Source: Prorocentrum cordatum
Taxonomy: Eukaryota > Sar > Dinophyceae > Prorocentrales > Prorocentraceae
NCBI GenBank assembly: GCA_963575745.1
Contig: CAUYUJ010021033.1
Location: forward strand, 1 to 64,000
Reading direction: 5' to 3'
Length of the DNA: 64,000 nt
The translations under genes were made by a program, and so were the position numbers. Positions 1-12,060 of this stretch are shown here, piece after piece. A model generated the notes under the pieces. It saw only the letters and a program-made list of their open reading frames with translations. It made no database searches and had not been told where the DNA came from. Position 1 is the first letter of the stretch; each line of letters starts with the position of its first letter.

Positions 1-575
1 TGTACTTAACTCGGGCTGTGGGGGGGGGGGGCTATAGTGCTGGTAGATTTGGAGACATCAGGCGCGTCCGCCTGTCGAATCCAGAGCTCGGAACTCGGTC
101 TGCTGCCCGAACTAGGTCCGCGAAACCATTCGTATTGTTCGAAACCATTCGTATTGTTCGAGTCATCCTGAGATGCTGGTTTTCTGCACTTAACTATGGC
201 TGTAGGGGAGCTGCAGGGCTGGTAATCACGGGAATCGGTTCGGAGACATGAGAAGCGTCCGCCTGTCGCATTCAGATGCCTGAACTTGGTCTGATATACT
301 CATGCTAGGTTTGCCAACGTATTCCTATTCTTCAAGTCATCTTCAGAGGTGCTGTCGATTTACGCGCGTAACTCGGGCTGTAGGAGAGCTACAGAGCTCG
401 TACAGAAGACAATCTAGAGCATCGGGGGCGCTCGGCTGTTGCATCGACAGGTCTGAAATCGCTTGAGCTGAAAAGCTATACGTTCTCTGCAATTTTTTCG
501 ACATTATATATTGTCAGGAAGCTCTACGAGTCCCCGGGCGGTAAGAAAGGTTGACGGTTTACCGCCGGCGCCCAG
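1..575 (+). repeat. A module, 3' part, with terminal hairpin
   Basis: About three ~177 bp monomers (CTTAACTCG-type cores near 5, 190 and 370) are followed by the A-module tail: GGAAGCTCTACGAGT, then the hairpin arms GGCGGTAA (537-544) and TTACCGCC (559-566). The module ends in GCGCCCAG. Its left part lies outside the window. Confidence 0.85.
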
Positions 576-844
576 ACCACCCGGCCAGAAAGGACAAAGT
601 GATAACTTTTTTGTGATTTCGCAAATATTCGAAAGATATTTGACTATTTATTTTGAGAAAGCAGATTTTTCGCACCTTAAAACGATTAATCCCGGAGAGC
701 TCTCTGAGAGCTAGAGGGTTTTAGATTAGAAGCCGGACGGTGGTGGTGCCCGCCAGCAGCCCATTTTCGCCGGTCCACGATCCTCGCAGCAACTCGCCCG
801 TCCCGGCAGCGGGTCCGGGAGAGCTTCCGGTAAGCGAGAACGCG

Positions 845-864
845 TGCCTGCACGCGTGCAGGCA
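845..864. repeat. Perfect 20 bp palindrome in E module
   Basis: TGCCTGCACGCGTGCAGGCA equals its own reverse complement. Other E copies keep an inverted repeat at this place: 27,884-27,913 has 12 bp arms ACGCGTGCCTGC and GCAGGCACGCGT around ACGCGC, and the copy near 2,172 has the same with one mismatch. Confidence 0.85.
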
Positions 865-970
865 TGCGTGGACGCGTTCCTGGCAGGGCTTCAGAAGCGC
901 TGAAGGGGAGTTTCCCTAGAGCGTCTGTTCCCGGAGAGCTCTCTGAGAGCTAGAGGGTTTTAGATCGGAA

Positions 971-1003
971 CCGGCGGTGAACCGTCAACCAGGTTACCGC
1001 CGG
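971..1003 (-). repeat. Junction hairpin in inverted orientation
   Basis: CCGGCGGTGA and TTACCGCCGG flank the loop ACCGTCAACCAGG, the reverse complement of the usual loop. It marks a module junction on the minus strand. Confidence 0.8.
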
Positions 1004-2062
1004 GGCCCTCGGTCACACGGCGCTCCTCGGTAAGCATGGAGAAAGCATCTAGAGCAAGACCTGATAAACTCGAAAAATACCTCGCGGCGCGGGGTGGAAC
1101 TAGTTGGTCGACCCGGCGAGAAAGGACAAAGTGGTAACTTCTGGGTGGTTTTGCGAATATTTGAAAGATATTTGACAATTCATTTTGAGAGAGCAGATTT
1201 TTACTCCGAGCATTAGTATCTTAACTTTATTCTGCGAGCAGCTCAGCTCTTTCGAGACAGTTTTACTATCCAAACATTTGGAGGAACCGACGTCACGTTT
1301 ACACCGAGAAATGCACATGTCATGTTTTCCTAGAAATGCTCTGAGAAGTGGTCTGCTTTGAACCTGAGCATTCTTACGCGTGCGACCAGGTTGACGGTTC
1401 ACCGCCGGCGCCAGTACCTCGTAGAGCTCTGCGGCATCGATGAATTAGAGGAATTCCGGCGCGGGGTGGAGCTAGTTGGTCGTCCGACCAGAACGGACAA
1501 ACTGATAACTTTTGGGTGGTTTTGCGAAAATTTGAAAGATATTTGATTTCGAGAAAGCAGATTTTTACGTGTAGCATTTGTATCTAAACTTCATTCCCAG
1601 AGCAGCTCAGCTCTCTCTCGAGAGTTTTAATATCCGAAAATGAGCGGGAACCGACATCGGAGTGACATCGAAAAATGAAAAGTTGATGTTTTTCGAGAAT
1701 AACCGCGAGAAGCTTTCTGCTTCGATTCTGAGCACTTTGGTGCCTGTTAGGAGCTCTACGAGGTTCCCGGCGGTGACCAGGTTGACGGTTCACCGCTGGC
1801 GCCAGTCACGTTTTTCTGTTTTTATCCAACGTCGATTCCTCCAAGTGTTTTGGAGACCTGAAAATTTTAGTGGCAGACGCGTCTTATCCCACTACAGGTG
1901 CGTAAAATCTGCTTTCTCAAAATGAATTGTCAAATATCTTCAAATATTTGCAGAATCACCCAAAAGTTACCACTTCGTCCTTTCTGGCCGGGTCGACCAA
2001 CTAGCTCCACCCCGCGCCGGAATTCCTCTAGCTCATCGGTGACGAAGAGCTCCACGAGGTAT

Positions 2063-2343
2063 TAGAAGCCGGGCGATGGTGGTGCCCGCTAGCAGCCCAT
2101 CTCCGCCGGTCCACGATCCCCGCAGCGACTTTTAAAACGTCGCAGCGGGTCCGGGAGCTTCTGGCAAGCATGAACGCGTGCCAGCACGCGCGCAGGCACG
2201 CGTGGTTCCTGGCAGCGCTTCAGAGACGCTGCACGGGCCACCCAGAGCCCCAGGAGAGCCCCACGGGAGCTTCGGACGGGTCGTCAGGAAAGCTTTCCTG
2301 CGTGTGTTCTCTTTGTTCTCCGGGTTTTGGACGCTACCAAGTA
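2063..2343 (+). repeat. E module (GC-rich), near full length
   Basis: Starts TTAGAAGCCGGGCGATGG and ends TTTTGGACGCTACCAAG. The same 3' end recurs at 14,786-14,814 (28 bp only), 24,600, 28,062 and 57,717, while the start point differs from copy to copy. This 3'-anchored, 5'-truncated pattern resembles a retroposed family. I recognise no coding content. Confidence 0.7.
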
Positions 2344-2860
2344 ACTTGTAGAGCTTCCCTTAGCAAGTTATTGCTGGAAGCTTAAGAGTAATAACTCGTA
2401 GAGCTTCCCTAGCAAGTTGTGACTCGTAGAGCTCCCCTAAGCTAGCAACTGGAAGCTTGAGAGTAATACCTCGTAGAGCTTCCCTTAGCAAGTTGTTGCC
2501 GGAAGCCTTAAGAGTAATAACTCGTAGAGCTTCCCTTAGCCAGTTGTTGCTGGAAGCTTAAGAGTAATTCCGGGGCGCTGGAGAGCTAGTAACTCGTAGA
2601 GCTTCCCTCAGCAACTTATTGCTGGAAGCTTAAGAGTAATAACTCGTGGAGCTTCCCTCGGCATGTTGTTGCTGGAAGCTTAAGAGTACCTCGTGGAGCT
2701 CTTCGGCATCGACGAGCTAGAGGAATTCCGGCGCGGGCTGGAGCTAGTTGGTCGACCCGGCCTGAAGAGACAAAGTGGTGACTTTGGGTCGGTAACTCGT
2801 AGAGCTTAACTCGTAGAGCTTCCCGTAGCAAGTTATTGCTGGAAGCTTAAGAGTAATTCC
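2341..2860 (+). repeat. Tandem A-module heads, ~50 bp period
   Basis: About ten copies of the A head (TAACTCGTAGAGCTTCCC followed by TTAGCAAGTTATTGCTGG and an AAGCTTAAGAGTAA end) follow one another, some shortened. A truncated B head (2,688-2,790) interrupts them. The array ends in the head that starts the first complete A module. Confidence 0.8.
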
Positions 2861-4027
2861 GGGGCGCTGGAGAGCTAGTTGGCAAGGAAAATATCGACGG
2901 ACATTTTGAGGACTTTTGGTCGGTTGAGAATTTTGTTCTCGAAATTTGAACATTCGTTTGAGCTCTAGTTTTTTTTCCCGTGATATTCGATCTTATTCCC
3001 GCTCGCCATCTTGATCTCAGCTCGATCGGGTACCTTTTACTGCCAAAAAGCGTCCAGGCGGGATCGGCCGTTTCGAGTCATCTTGATACGCGCTGTCGGT
3101 ATATTCGACTTAGTTCGAGACAGAGGACAGCTACAGAGCTGGTAAGCACACCTTATCGATTCAGAATGATCAGGCGCGTTCGCCTGTTGAACCCAGAGGT
3201 CTGAACTCGGTCTGCTAGCCGAGCTAGGTCCGCAAAGCTATTCGTAGTATTCGAGTCATCTCGACAGGCGCTCTCGGTTTTCTGTACTTAACTCGAGCTA
3301 TATGACAGCTACAGAGCTGATACCCCTAGAAACCAATTCAGAGTCATCAGTCGCGTTTGTCTGTTGACTCGAGAGCTCTGAACTCGGTCTGCTGCCCGCT
3401 GTAGAATTGCGAAGCTATTCGTACTGTTCGAGTGATCTTGAAAGGTGCTGCCGGTTTTCTGTACTTAACTCGGGTTGTGGGGGGCTACAGTGCTGGTAGT
3501 CACAGGAATCGATTCGGAGACATCAGGCGAGTCCACCTTTCGAATCCAGAGCCTGGAACTCGGCCTGCTGCCCGAACCAGGTCCGCGAAACCATTCGTAT
3601 TGTTCGAGTCATCCTGAGATGCTGTCGGTTTTCTGAACTTAACTCGGGCTGTAGGGGGGCTGCAGGGCTGGTAATGACAGGAATCGATTCGGAGAATCAG
3701 ACGCGTCCGCCTGTCGCATTCAGAGGCCTGAACTTGGTCTGATACTCGAGCTAGGTTTGCCAAACTATTCGTATTGTTCGAGTCATCTTCAGGGTTGCTG
3801 TCGATTTACGCACGTAACTGGGGCTGTAGGAGAGCTACAGAGCTCGTACAGAAGACAATCCAGAAGCATCGGGGGCGTTCGGCTGTTGCATCGAGAGGTC
3901 TGAAATTGCTTGGGCTGAAAAAACTACTCGTTCTCTGCATTTTTTGTTTCGACATTCTATATTGTCAGGAAGCTCTACGAGTCCCCCGGCGGTAAGAAAG
4001 GTTGACGGTTTACCGCCGGCGCCCAGT
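2840..4027 (+). repeat. A module copy 1
   Basis: Full head, then monomers, then the tail hairpin with perfect 10 bp arms at 3,986-3,995 and 4,010-4,019. Confidence 0.8.
3986..4019. repeat. Representative module-junction hairpin
   Basis: Left arm CCGGCGGTAA, loop GAAAGGTTGACGGT, right arm TTACCGCCGG. Equivalent hairpins end modules near 537, 1,769, 5,199, 6,220, 7,382, 8,546, 9,690, 10,856, 12,020, 13,214, 14,309, 14,749, 15,991, 17,201, 38,028, 38,708, 38,968, 40,140, 44,901, 45,241, 45,781, 47,268, 48,549, 57,435, 60,558, 62,183 and 63,761. The B-type junctions read GGCGGTGA with TCACCGCC, so the arms vary together. The six-base core GGTTGA recurs in nearly every loop. Confidence 0.85.
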
Positions 4028-5239
4028 CCCTTAGCAAGTTATTGCTGGAATCTTAAGAGTAATTCCGGGGCGCTGGAGAGCTAGTTGGCAAGAAAAATTT
4101 CGACAGACATTTTGAGGAATTTTGGTCGGTTGAGAATTTTGTTCTCGAAATTTGAACATTCGTTAGAGCTCTAGTATTTTTTCCCGTCATATTCGATCTT
4201 ATTTCCGCTCGCCGTCTTGATCTCAGCTCGATCGGGTACCTTTTACTGCCAAAAAGTGTCCAGGCGGGATCGCCCGTTTCGGGTCATCTTGTCACGCGGT
4301 GACGGTTTTCTCAAGATAACTCGAGCTTTAGGACCAGCTGCAGAGCTGGTAAGCACAGCTAATCGATTCAGAATGATCAGGCGCGTTCGCCTGTTGAGCC
4401 GAGAGGTCTGAACTCGGTCTGCTAGCCGAGCTAGGTCCGCAAACCTATTCGTATTATTCGAGTCATCTTGACAGACGCTCTCGGTTTTCTGTACTTAACT
4501 CGAGCTACAGGACAGCTACAGAGCTGATACGTACAGAATCTGATTCAGGATCATCAGTGGCCGTTGTCGGTTAAATCCAGAGCTCTGAACTCGGTCTGCT
4601 CCTCGATCTAGAATCGCGAAACTATTCGTATTGTTCGAGTCATCTTGAGAGATGCTGTCGGTTCTCTGCACTTAACTCGGGCTGTAGGGGGGCTGCATGG
4701 CTGGTAATCACTGGAATCGATTCGGAGACATCAGGCGCGTCCGCCTGTGAAATCCAGAGCTCGGAACTCTGTCTGCTGCCCGAACTAGGTCCGCGAAGCT
4801 GTTTGTATTGTTCGAGTCATCCTGAGAGGTGCTGTCGGTTTCCTGCACTTAACTCGGGCTGTAGGGGGGGCTGCAGGGCTGGTAATCACAGGAATCGATT
4901 CAGAGACATCAGACGCGTCCGCGACTGTCGCATGCAGAGGTCTGAACTCGGTTTGATACTCGAGCTAGGTTTGCCAAACTATTCGTATTGTTCGAGTCAT
5001 CTTGAGAGATGCTGTCGATTTACGCACGTAACTCAGACTGTAGGAGAGCTACAGAGCTCGTACAGAAGACAATCCAGAAGCATCGGGGGCGTTCGGCTGT
5101 GGCATCCGAGAGGTCTGAAATCGCTTGGGCTGAAAAATTATTTTTTCCGTGCAATTTTTTTCGACATTATATGTTGTCAGGAAGCTTTACGAGTCCCCTG
5201 GCGGTGAGGAAGGTTGACGGTTTACCGCCGGCGCCCAGT
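4028..5239 (+). repeat. A module copy 2, slightly 5'-truncated
   Basis: Begins directly after the preceding CCCAGT, at CCTTAGCAAG, so it lacks the start of the head. Its hairpin has GGTGA on the left arm against TTACC on the right, leaving a weaker stem. Confidence 0.8.
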
Positions 5240-6260
5240 TTTGCTAAGATTTGAGAGATATTTGACAATTCATTTTGAGAAACCAGATTTTTCGCACCTG
5301 TAACGGGCTATGACGCGTGCGCCTGTAAAATTTCCAGGCCCGTAGGTACAGTATTACTACCAAAACACTTGGAGCAACCGACGTTAGATAAAAACCGAAA
5401 ACGTTTTTTTTCGATGTTTTCGGGCCTCGCCCCAGAAGCGGTCTGCTAGCCGAGCTAGGTCCGCAAACCTATTCGTATTATTCGAGTCATCTTGACAGGC
5501 GCTCTCGGTTTTCTGTACTTAACTCGAGCTATATGACAGCTACAGAGCTGATACTTATAGAAACCGATTCAGAGGCATCAGTCGCGTTTGCCTGTTGAAT
5601 CCAGAGCTCTGAACTCGGTCTGCTGCCCGCTCTAGAATCGCGAAACTATTCGTATTGTTCGAGTCATCTTGAGAGGTGCTGTCGGTTTTCTGCACTTAAC
5701 TCGGGCTGTAGGGGGGCTACAGTGCTGGTGGTGACAGCAATCGATGTGGAGACATCACGCGCGTCCGCCTGTGAAATCCAGAGCTCGGAACTCGGTCTGC
5801 TGCCCGAACTCCGTCCGCGAAACTGTTTGTATTGTCCCAGTCATCCTGAAAGATGCTGTCGGCTTTCTGCACTTAACTCGGGCTGTAGGGGGTCTGCAGG
5901 GCAGGTAATCACAGGAATCGATTCGGAGACATCAGACACGTCCGCCTGTCGCATTGGGAGGTCTGAACTCGGTCTGATACTCGAGCTGGGTTTGCCCAAC
6001 TATTCGTTTTGTTCGAGTCATCTTGCGAGGTGTTGTCGATTAACGCACGTAACTCGGGCTGTAGGAGAGCTACAGAGCTCGTACAGAAGGCAATCCAGAA
6101 GCATCGGGGGGCGTTCGGGTGTTGCATCGAGAGGTCTGAAATCGCTTGGGCTGAAAAACTATTCGTTCTCTGCAATTTTTTTTCGACATTATATATTGTC
6201 AGGAAGCTCTACGAGTCCCCCGGCGGTAAGAAAGGTTGACGGTTTACCGCCGGCGCCAGT
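5240..6260 (+). repeat. B fragment fused to A module copy 3
   Basis: 5,240 to about 5,436 is a B body starting TTTGCTAAGATTTGAG, right after the previous CCAGT. It breaks into the middle of an A monomer array at CGGTCTGCTAGCCGAGC. The A part has no head. This is a recombinant unit. Confidence 0.75.
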
Positions 6261-7421
6261 TCCGGGGCGCTGGAGAGCTAGTTGGCAAGAAAAATCTCGA
6301 CGGACCTTTTGGTGACTTTTGGTCGGTTGAAAATTTTGTTCTCGAAATTTGAACATTCGTTAGAGCTCTAGTATTTTTTCCCGTGATATTCGATCTTATT
6401 CCCGCTCGCCATCTTGATCTCAGCTCGATCGGGTACCTTTTACTGCCAAAAAGCACAGGCGGGATCGGCCGTTTCGAGTCATCTTGATACGCGCTGTCGG
6501 TATATTGGACTTAACTCGAGATACAGGACAGCTACAGAGCTGGTAAGCACACCTTATCGATCCAGAATCATCAGGCGCGTTCGTCTGTTGCATCCAGAGG
6601 TCTGAACTCGGTCTGCTAGCCGAGCTAGGTCCGCAAACCTGTTCGTATTATTCGAGTCATCTTGACAGGCGCTCTCGGTTTTCTGTATTTAACTCGAGCT
6701 ACAGGACAGCTTTAGAGCTGATACTTACAGAAACCGATGCAGAATCATCAGTTGCGTTTTTCTGTCGAATCCAGAGCTCTGAACTCGGTCTGCTGCCCGA
6801 TCTAGAATCGCGAAACTATTCGTATTGTTCGAGTCATCTTGAGAGGTGCTGTCGGTTTTCTGCACTGAACTAGGGCTGTAGGGGGGGCTACAGTGCTGGT
6901 GGTCACAGGAATCGAGGTGAAGAAATCAGGCGCGTCCGCCTCTCGAATCCAGAGCTCGGAACTTGGTCTGCTGCGCGAACTAGGTCCGCGAAAGTATTCG
7001 TATTGTTCGAGTCATCCTGAGAGGTGCTGTCGGTTTTCTGCACTTAACTCGGGCTGTAGGGGGGCTTCAGGGCTGGTAATCACAGGAGTCGATTCGGAGA
7101 GATCAGACCCGTCTGCCTGTCGCATTCAGAGGTCTGAACTCGGTCTGATACTCGAGCTAGGTTTGCCAAACTATTCGTTTTGTTCGAGTCATCTTCAGAG
7201 GTGCTGTCGATTTACGCACGAAACTCGGGCTGTTGGATAGCTACAGAGCTCGCGCAGAAGACAATTCCGAAAGCATCGGGGGCGTTCGGCTGTTGCATCG
7301 AGAGGTCTGAAATCGCTTGGGCTGAAAAACTATTCGTTCTGTGCAATTTTATATATTGTCAGGAAGCTCTACGAGTCCTCAGGCGGTAAGAAAGGTTGAC
7401 GGTTTACCGCCGGCGCCCAGT
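6261..7421 (+). repeat. A module copy 4
   Basis: Starts at TCCGGGGCGCTGG, a head truncation point shared with the copy starting at 9,731. Ends in a standard hairpin. Confidence 0.8.
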
Positions 7422-8587
7422 TCTGGCGCGCTGGAGAGCTAGTTGGCAAGAAAAATCTCGACAGACCTTTTGGTGACTCTTGGTCGGTTGAACATTTTGT
7501 TCTCGAAATTCAACAATTCGTTTGAGCTCTAGTATTTTTTTGACCATATTCGATCTTATTCCCGCTCGCCATCTTATACTCAGCTCGATCGGGTAAATAT
7601 TTCTGCAAAAAAGCATCGCGGCGGGATCGGCTGTTTCGAGTCATCTTGATACGCGTTGTCGGTATTTTGTACTTAACTCGAGCTGTATGGCAGCTACAGA
7701 GCTCATTCTCACAGAAATCGATTGCGAATCATCAGGCGCGTTCGTCTGTTCCATCTAGAGGTCTGAACTCGGTCTGCTGCCCGAGCTAGGTCCGCGAAAC
7801 TATTTGTGTTGTTGGAGTCATCTTGAGAGGTGCTGACAGTTTTCTGCACTTAACTCGGGCTGTAGGGGGGCTACATGGCTCGTGCTCACAGGAATCGATT
7901 CGGAGACATCAGGCGCGTCCGCCTGCCGAATCCAGAGCTCGGAACTCGGTGTGCTGCCCGAGTCAGGTTCGCAAAACTATTCGTATTCGTCGAGTCATCT
8001 TGAGAGGTGCTGTCCGTTTTCTGCACTTAACTCGAGCTGTAAGGGGGCTGCAGGGTTGGTCATCACTGGAATCGATTCGGAGACATCAGTCGCGTCCACC
8101 TGTCGCATTCAGAGCCCTGAACTCGGCCTGCTGCCCGAGGTAGGTCCGCGAAACTATTCGTATTGTTCGAGTCATCTTCAGAGGTGCTGTCGATTTTCTG
8201 CACTTAACTCGAAGGGGGCTGCAGGGCTGGTAATCACAGGAATCGATTCGGAGACATCAGGCGCGTCCGCCTGTTGCATTCAGATGTCTGAGCTCGGTCT
8301 GATACTCGAGCTAGATTCGCGAAACTATTTGTATTGTTCGAGTGATCTTGAGAGGTGCTGTCGATTTTCGCACGTAACTCGAACTGTAAGAGAGCTACGG
8401 AGCTCGTGCGCACAGAAAACGATCCAGAAACATGAGGGGCGTTTGGCTGTTGCATCGAGAGGTCTGAAATCGTTTAGGATGAAAAACTATTCGTTCTCTG
8501 CAATTTTTCCGACATTATATATGCTCAGGAAGCTCTACGAGTCCCCCGGCGGTAAGGAAGGTTGACGGTTTACCGCCGGCGCCCAGT
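7422..8587 (+). repeat. A module copy 5
   Basis: Starts at TCTGGCGCGCTGG. The second half holds a differently ordered monomer set ending near 8,500. The loop reads GGAAGGTTGACGG. Confidence 0.8.
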
Positions 8588-9730
8588 TGGCAAGAAAAAT
8601 CTCGACGGACCTTTTGCTGACTTTTGGTCGGTTGAGAATTTTGTTCTCGAAATTCGAACGTTCGTTAGAGCTCTAGTATTTTTTCCCGTGATATTCGATC
8701 TTATTCCCGCTCGCCATCTTGATGTCAGCTCGATCGGGTACCTTTTACTGCCAACTGCGGCGGGATCGGCCGTTTCGAGTCATCTTGATACGCGCTGTCG
8801 GTATATTGGACTTAACTCGAGATATAGGACAGCTACAGAGCTGGTAAGCACACCTTATCGATTCAGAATGATCAGGCGCGTTCGTCTGTTGCATCCAGAG
8901 GTCTGAACTCGGTCTGCTAGCCGAGCTAGGTCCGCAAACCTACTCGTATTATTCGAGTCATCTTGACAGGCGCTCTCGGTTTTCTGTACTTAACTCGAGC
9001 TACAGGACAGCTACAGAGCTGATGCGTACAGAAATCAATTCAGAATCATCAGTCGCGTTTGTCTGTTGAATTCAGTGCTCTGAACTCGGTCTGCTGCCCG
9101 ATCCAGAATCGCGAAACAATTCGTATTGTTCGAGTCATGTTGAGAGGTGCTGTCGGTTTTCTGCACTTAACTCGGGCTGTAGGGGGGCTACAGTGCTGGT
9201 GGTGACAGCAATCGATTTGAAGACATCAGGCGCGTCCGCCTGTGGAATCCAGAGCTCGGAACTCGGTCTGCTGCCCGAACTAGGTCCGCGAAGCTGTTCG
9301 TATTGTTCGAGTCGTGCTGAAAGATGCTGTCGGCTTTCTGCACTAACTCGGGCTGTAGGGGGGCTCCAGGGCTGGTAATCAGAGGAATCGATTCGGAGAC
9401 GTCAGACGCGTCCGCCTGTCGCATTCAGAGGTCTGCACTCGGCCTGATACTCGAGCTGGGTTTGCCCAACTATTCGTTTTGTTCGAGTCATCTTGAGAGG
9501 TGCTGTCGATTAACGCACGTAACTCGGGCTGTAGGAGAGCTACAGAGCTCGTACAGAAGACAATCCAGAAGCATCGGGGGCGTTCGGCTGCTGCATCGAG
9601 AGGTCTGAAATCGCTTGGGCTGAAAAACTATTCGTTCTCTGCATTTTTTTTTCGACATTATATATTATCAGGAAGCTCTACGAGTCCCCCGGCGGTAAGA
9701 AAGGTTGACGGTTTACCGCCCTCGCCCAGT
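8588..9730 (+). repeat. A module copy 6, truncated head
   Basis: Begins at TGGCAAGAAAAATCTCG, about 28 bp deeper into the head than its neighbours. Right hairpin arm is followed by CTCGCCCAGT instead of GGCGCCCAGT. Confidence 0.8.
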
Positions 9731-10896
9731 TCCGGGGCGCTGGAGAGCTAGTTGGCAAGAAAAATCTCGACGGACCTTTTGGTGACTTTTGGTCGGTTGA
9801 ACATTTTGTTCTCGAAATTCAACCATTCGTTAGAGCTCTAGTATTTTTTCCCGTGATATTCGATCTTATTCCCGCTCGCCGTCTTGATCTCAGATCGATC
9901 GGGTAGATATTACTGCCAAAAGGCACTGCGGCGGGATCGGCTGTTTCGGGTCATCTTGACACGCGGTGGCGGTTTTCTGAACATAACTCGAGCTATAGAA
10001 GAGCCACAGAGCTGGTGAGCACACCTCGTCGATGCAGAATGATCAGGCGCGTTCGCCTGTTCCATCCAGAGGTCTGAACTCGGTCTGCTAGCCGAGCTAG
10101 GTGCGCAAACCTATTCGTATTATTCGAGTCATCTTGATAGACGCTCTCGGTTTTTTGTACTTAACTCGAGCTATACGACAGCTACAGAGCTGATGCTTAC
10201 AGAAACTGATTCATAATCATCAGTCGCGGTGTTTGTTGAATCCAGAGCTCTGAACTCGGTCTGCTGCCCGATCTAGAATTGCGAAACTATTTGTATTGTT
10301 CGAGTCATCTTGAGAGGTGCTGTCGGTTTTCTGTACTTAACTCACGCTGTAGGGAAACTATAGGGCTGGTAATCTCAGGGATCGATTCGGAGACATCAGG
10401 CGCGTCCTTCTGTCGAATCCAGAGCTCGCAACTCGGTCTGCTGCCCGAGCTAGGTCCGCGAAACTATTCGTATTGTTCGAGTCATCTTGAGAGTCGCTGT
10501 CGGTTTTCTGCACTTAACTCGGGCTGTAGGGTGGCTGCAGGGCTGGTAATCACAGGAATCGATTCGGGGACATCAGACGCGTCCCACTATTGCATTCAGA
10601 GGTCTGAACTCGGTCTGATACTCGAGCTAGGTTTGCCGAACTATTCGTATTGTTCGAGTCATCTTGAAAGGTGCTGTCGATTTACGCACGTAACTCGGGC
10701 TGTAGGAGAGCTACAGAGCTCGTATAGAAGACAATCCAACATCAGGGGCGTTCGGCTGTTACATCGAAAGGTCTGAAATCGCTTGGGCTGAAAAACTATT
10801 CGTTCTCTACAATTTTTTTGATATCATATATTGTCAGGAAGCTCTACGAGTCCCCCGGCGGTAAGAAAGGTTGACGGTTTACCGCCGGCGCCCAGT
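9731..10896 (+). repeat. A module copy 7
   Basis: Starts TCCGGGGCGCTGG. Monomers in the usual order; standard hairpin end. Confidence 0.8.
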
Positions 10897-12060
10897 TCGG
10901 ACGCACTGGCGGGCTAGTTGGCTCGAAAAATCTCGACGGAACTTTTGCTGTCTTTTGCTCAGTTGAAAATTATGTTCTCAAAATTTGAACATTCGTTAGA
11001 GCTCTAGTATTTTTTCCCGTGATATTCGATCTTATTCCCGCTCGCCATCTTGATCTCAGCTCGATCGGGTGAATATTATAATCGAAAAGCACTGTGGCGG
11101 GATCGGCCGTTTCGAGTCATCTTGATACGCGCTGTCGGTATATTGGACTTAACTCGAGATACAGGACAGCTACAGAGCTGGTAAGCACACCTTATCGATT
11201 CAGAATTATCAGGCGCGTTCGTCCGTTGCATCTAGAGGTCTGAACTCGGTCTGCTAGCCGAGCTAGGACCGCAAACCTATTCGTATTATTCGAGTCATCT
11301 TGACAGGCGCTCTCGGTTTTCTGTACTTAAACTCGAGCTATAGGACAGCTACAGAGCTGATAAGTACAGAAATCGATTCAGAATCATCAGTCGCGTTTGT
11401 CTGTTGAATCCAGAGCTCTGAACTCGATCTGCTGCCCGCTCTAGAATCGCGAGACTATTCGTATTGTTCGAGTCATCTTGAGAGGTGCTGTCGGTTTTCT
11501 GTACTTAACTCGGGCTGTCTGGGGGCTACAGTGCTGGTAGTCATAGGAGTCGATTCGGAGACATCAGGCGCGTCGGCCTGTCGAATCCAGAGCTCGGAAC
11601 TCGGTCTGCTGCCCGAACTAGGTCCGCGAAGCTGTTCGTATTGTTCGAGTCATCCTGAGATTCTGTCGGTTTTCTGCACTTAACTCGGGCTGTAGGGCTG
11701 CAGGGCTGGGAATCACAGGAATCGATTCGGAGACATCAGACGCGTCCGCCTGTCGCATTCAGAGGCCTGAACTTGGTCTGATACTCGAGCTAGGTTTGCC
11801 AAACTATTCGTATTGTTCGAGTATCTTCAGGGTTGCTGTCGATTTACGCACGTAACTCGGGCTGTAGGAGAGCTACAGAGCTCGTACAGAAGACAATCCA
11901 GAAGCATCGGGGGCGTTCGGCTGTTGCATCGAGAGGTCTGAAATCGCTTGGGCTGAAAAACTATTTTTTCTGCATTTTTTTCGACATTATATGTTGTCAG
12001 GAAGCTCTACGAGTCTCCCCGGCGGTAACAAAGGTTGACGGTTTACCGCCGGCGCCCAGT
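10897..12060 (+). repeat. A module copy 8
   Basis: Starts TCGGACGCACTGG, a diverged head. The loop reads CAAAGGTTGACGG. Confidence 0.8.

Larger units (their letters stand above)
576..2062. repeat. Mosaic of truncated and inverted B and E modules
   Basis: 576-690 is a B-module body truncated at its 5' side. 691-967 is E-type sequence bracketed by two copies of a ~35 bp repeat starting CCCGGAGAGCTCTCTGAGAG (691 and 931). 971-1003 is a junction hairpin in inverted orientation, followed to about 1,070 by an inverted B tail. 1,070-1,415 and 1,416-1,806 are forward B modules; the first has lost its left hairpin arm. 1,807-2,062 is a B module in inverted orientation, ending at the reverse complement of the B head. 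No protein gene is supported here. Confidence 0.7.
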
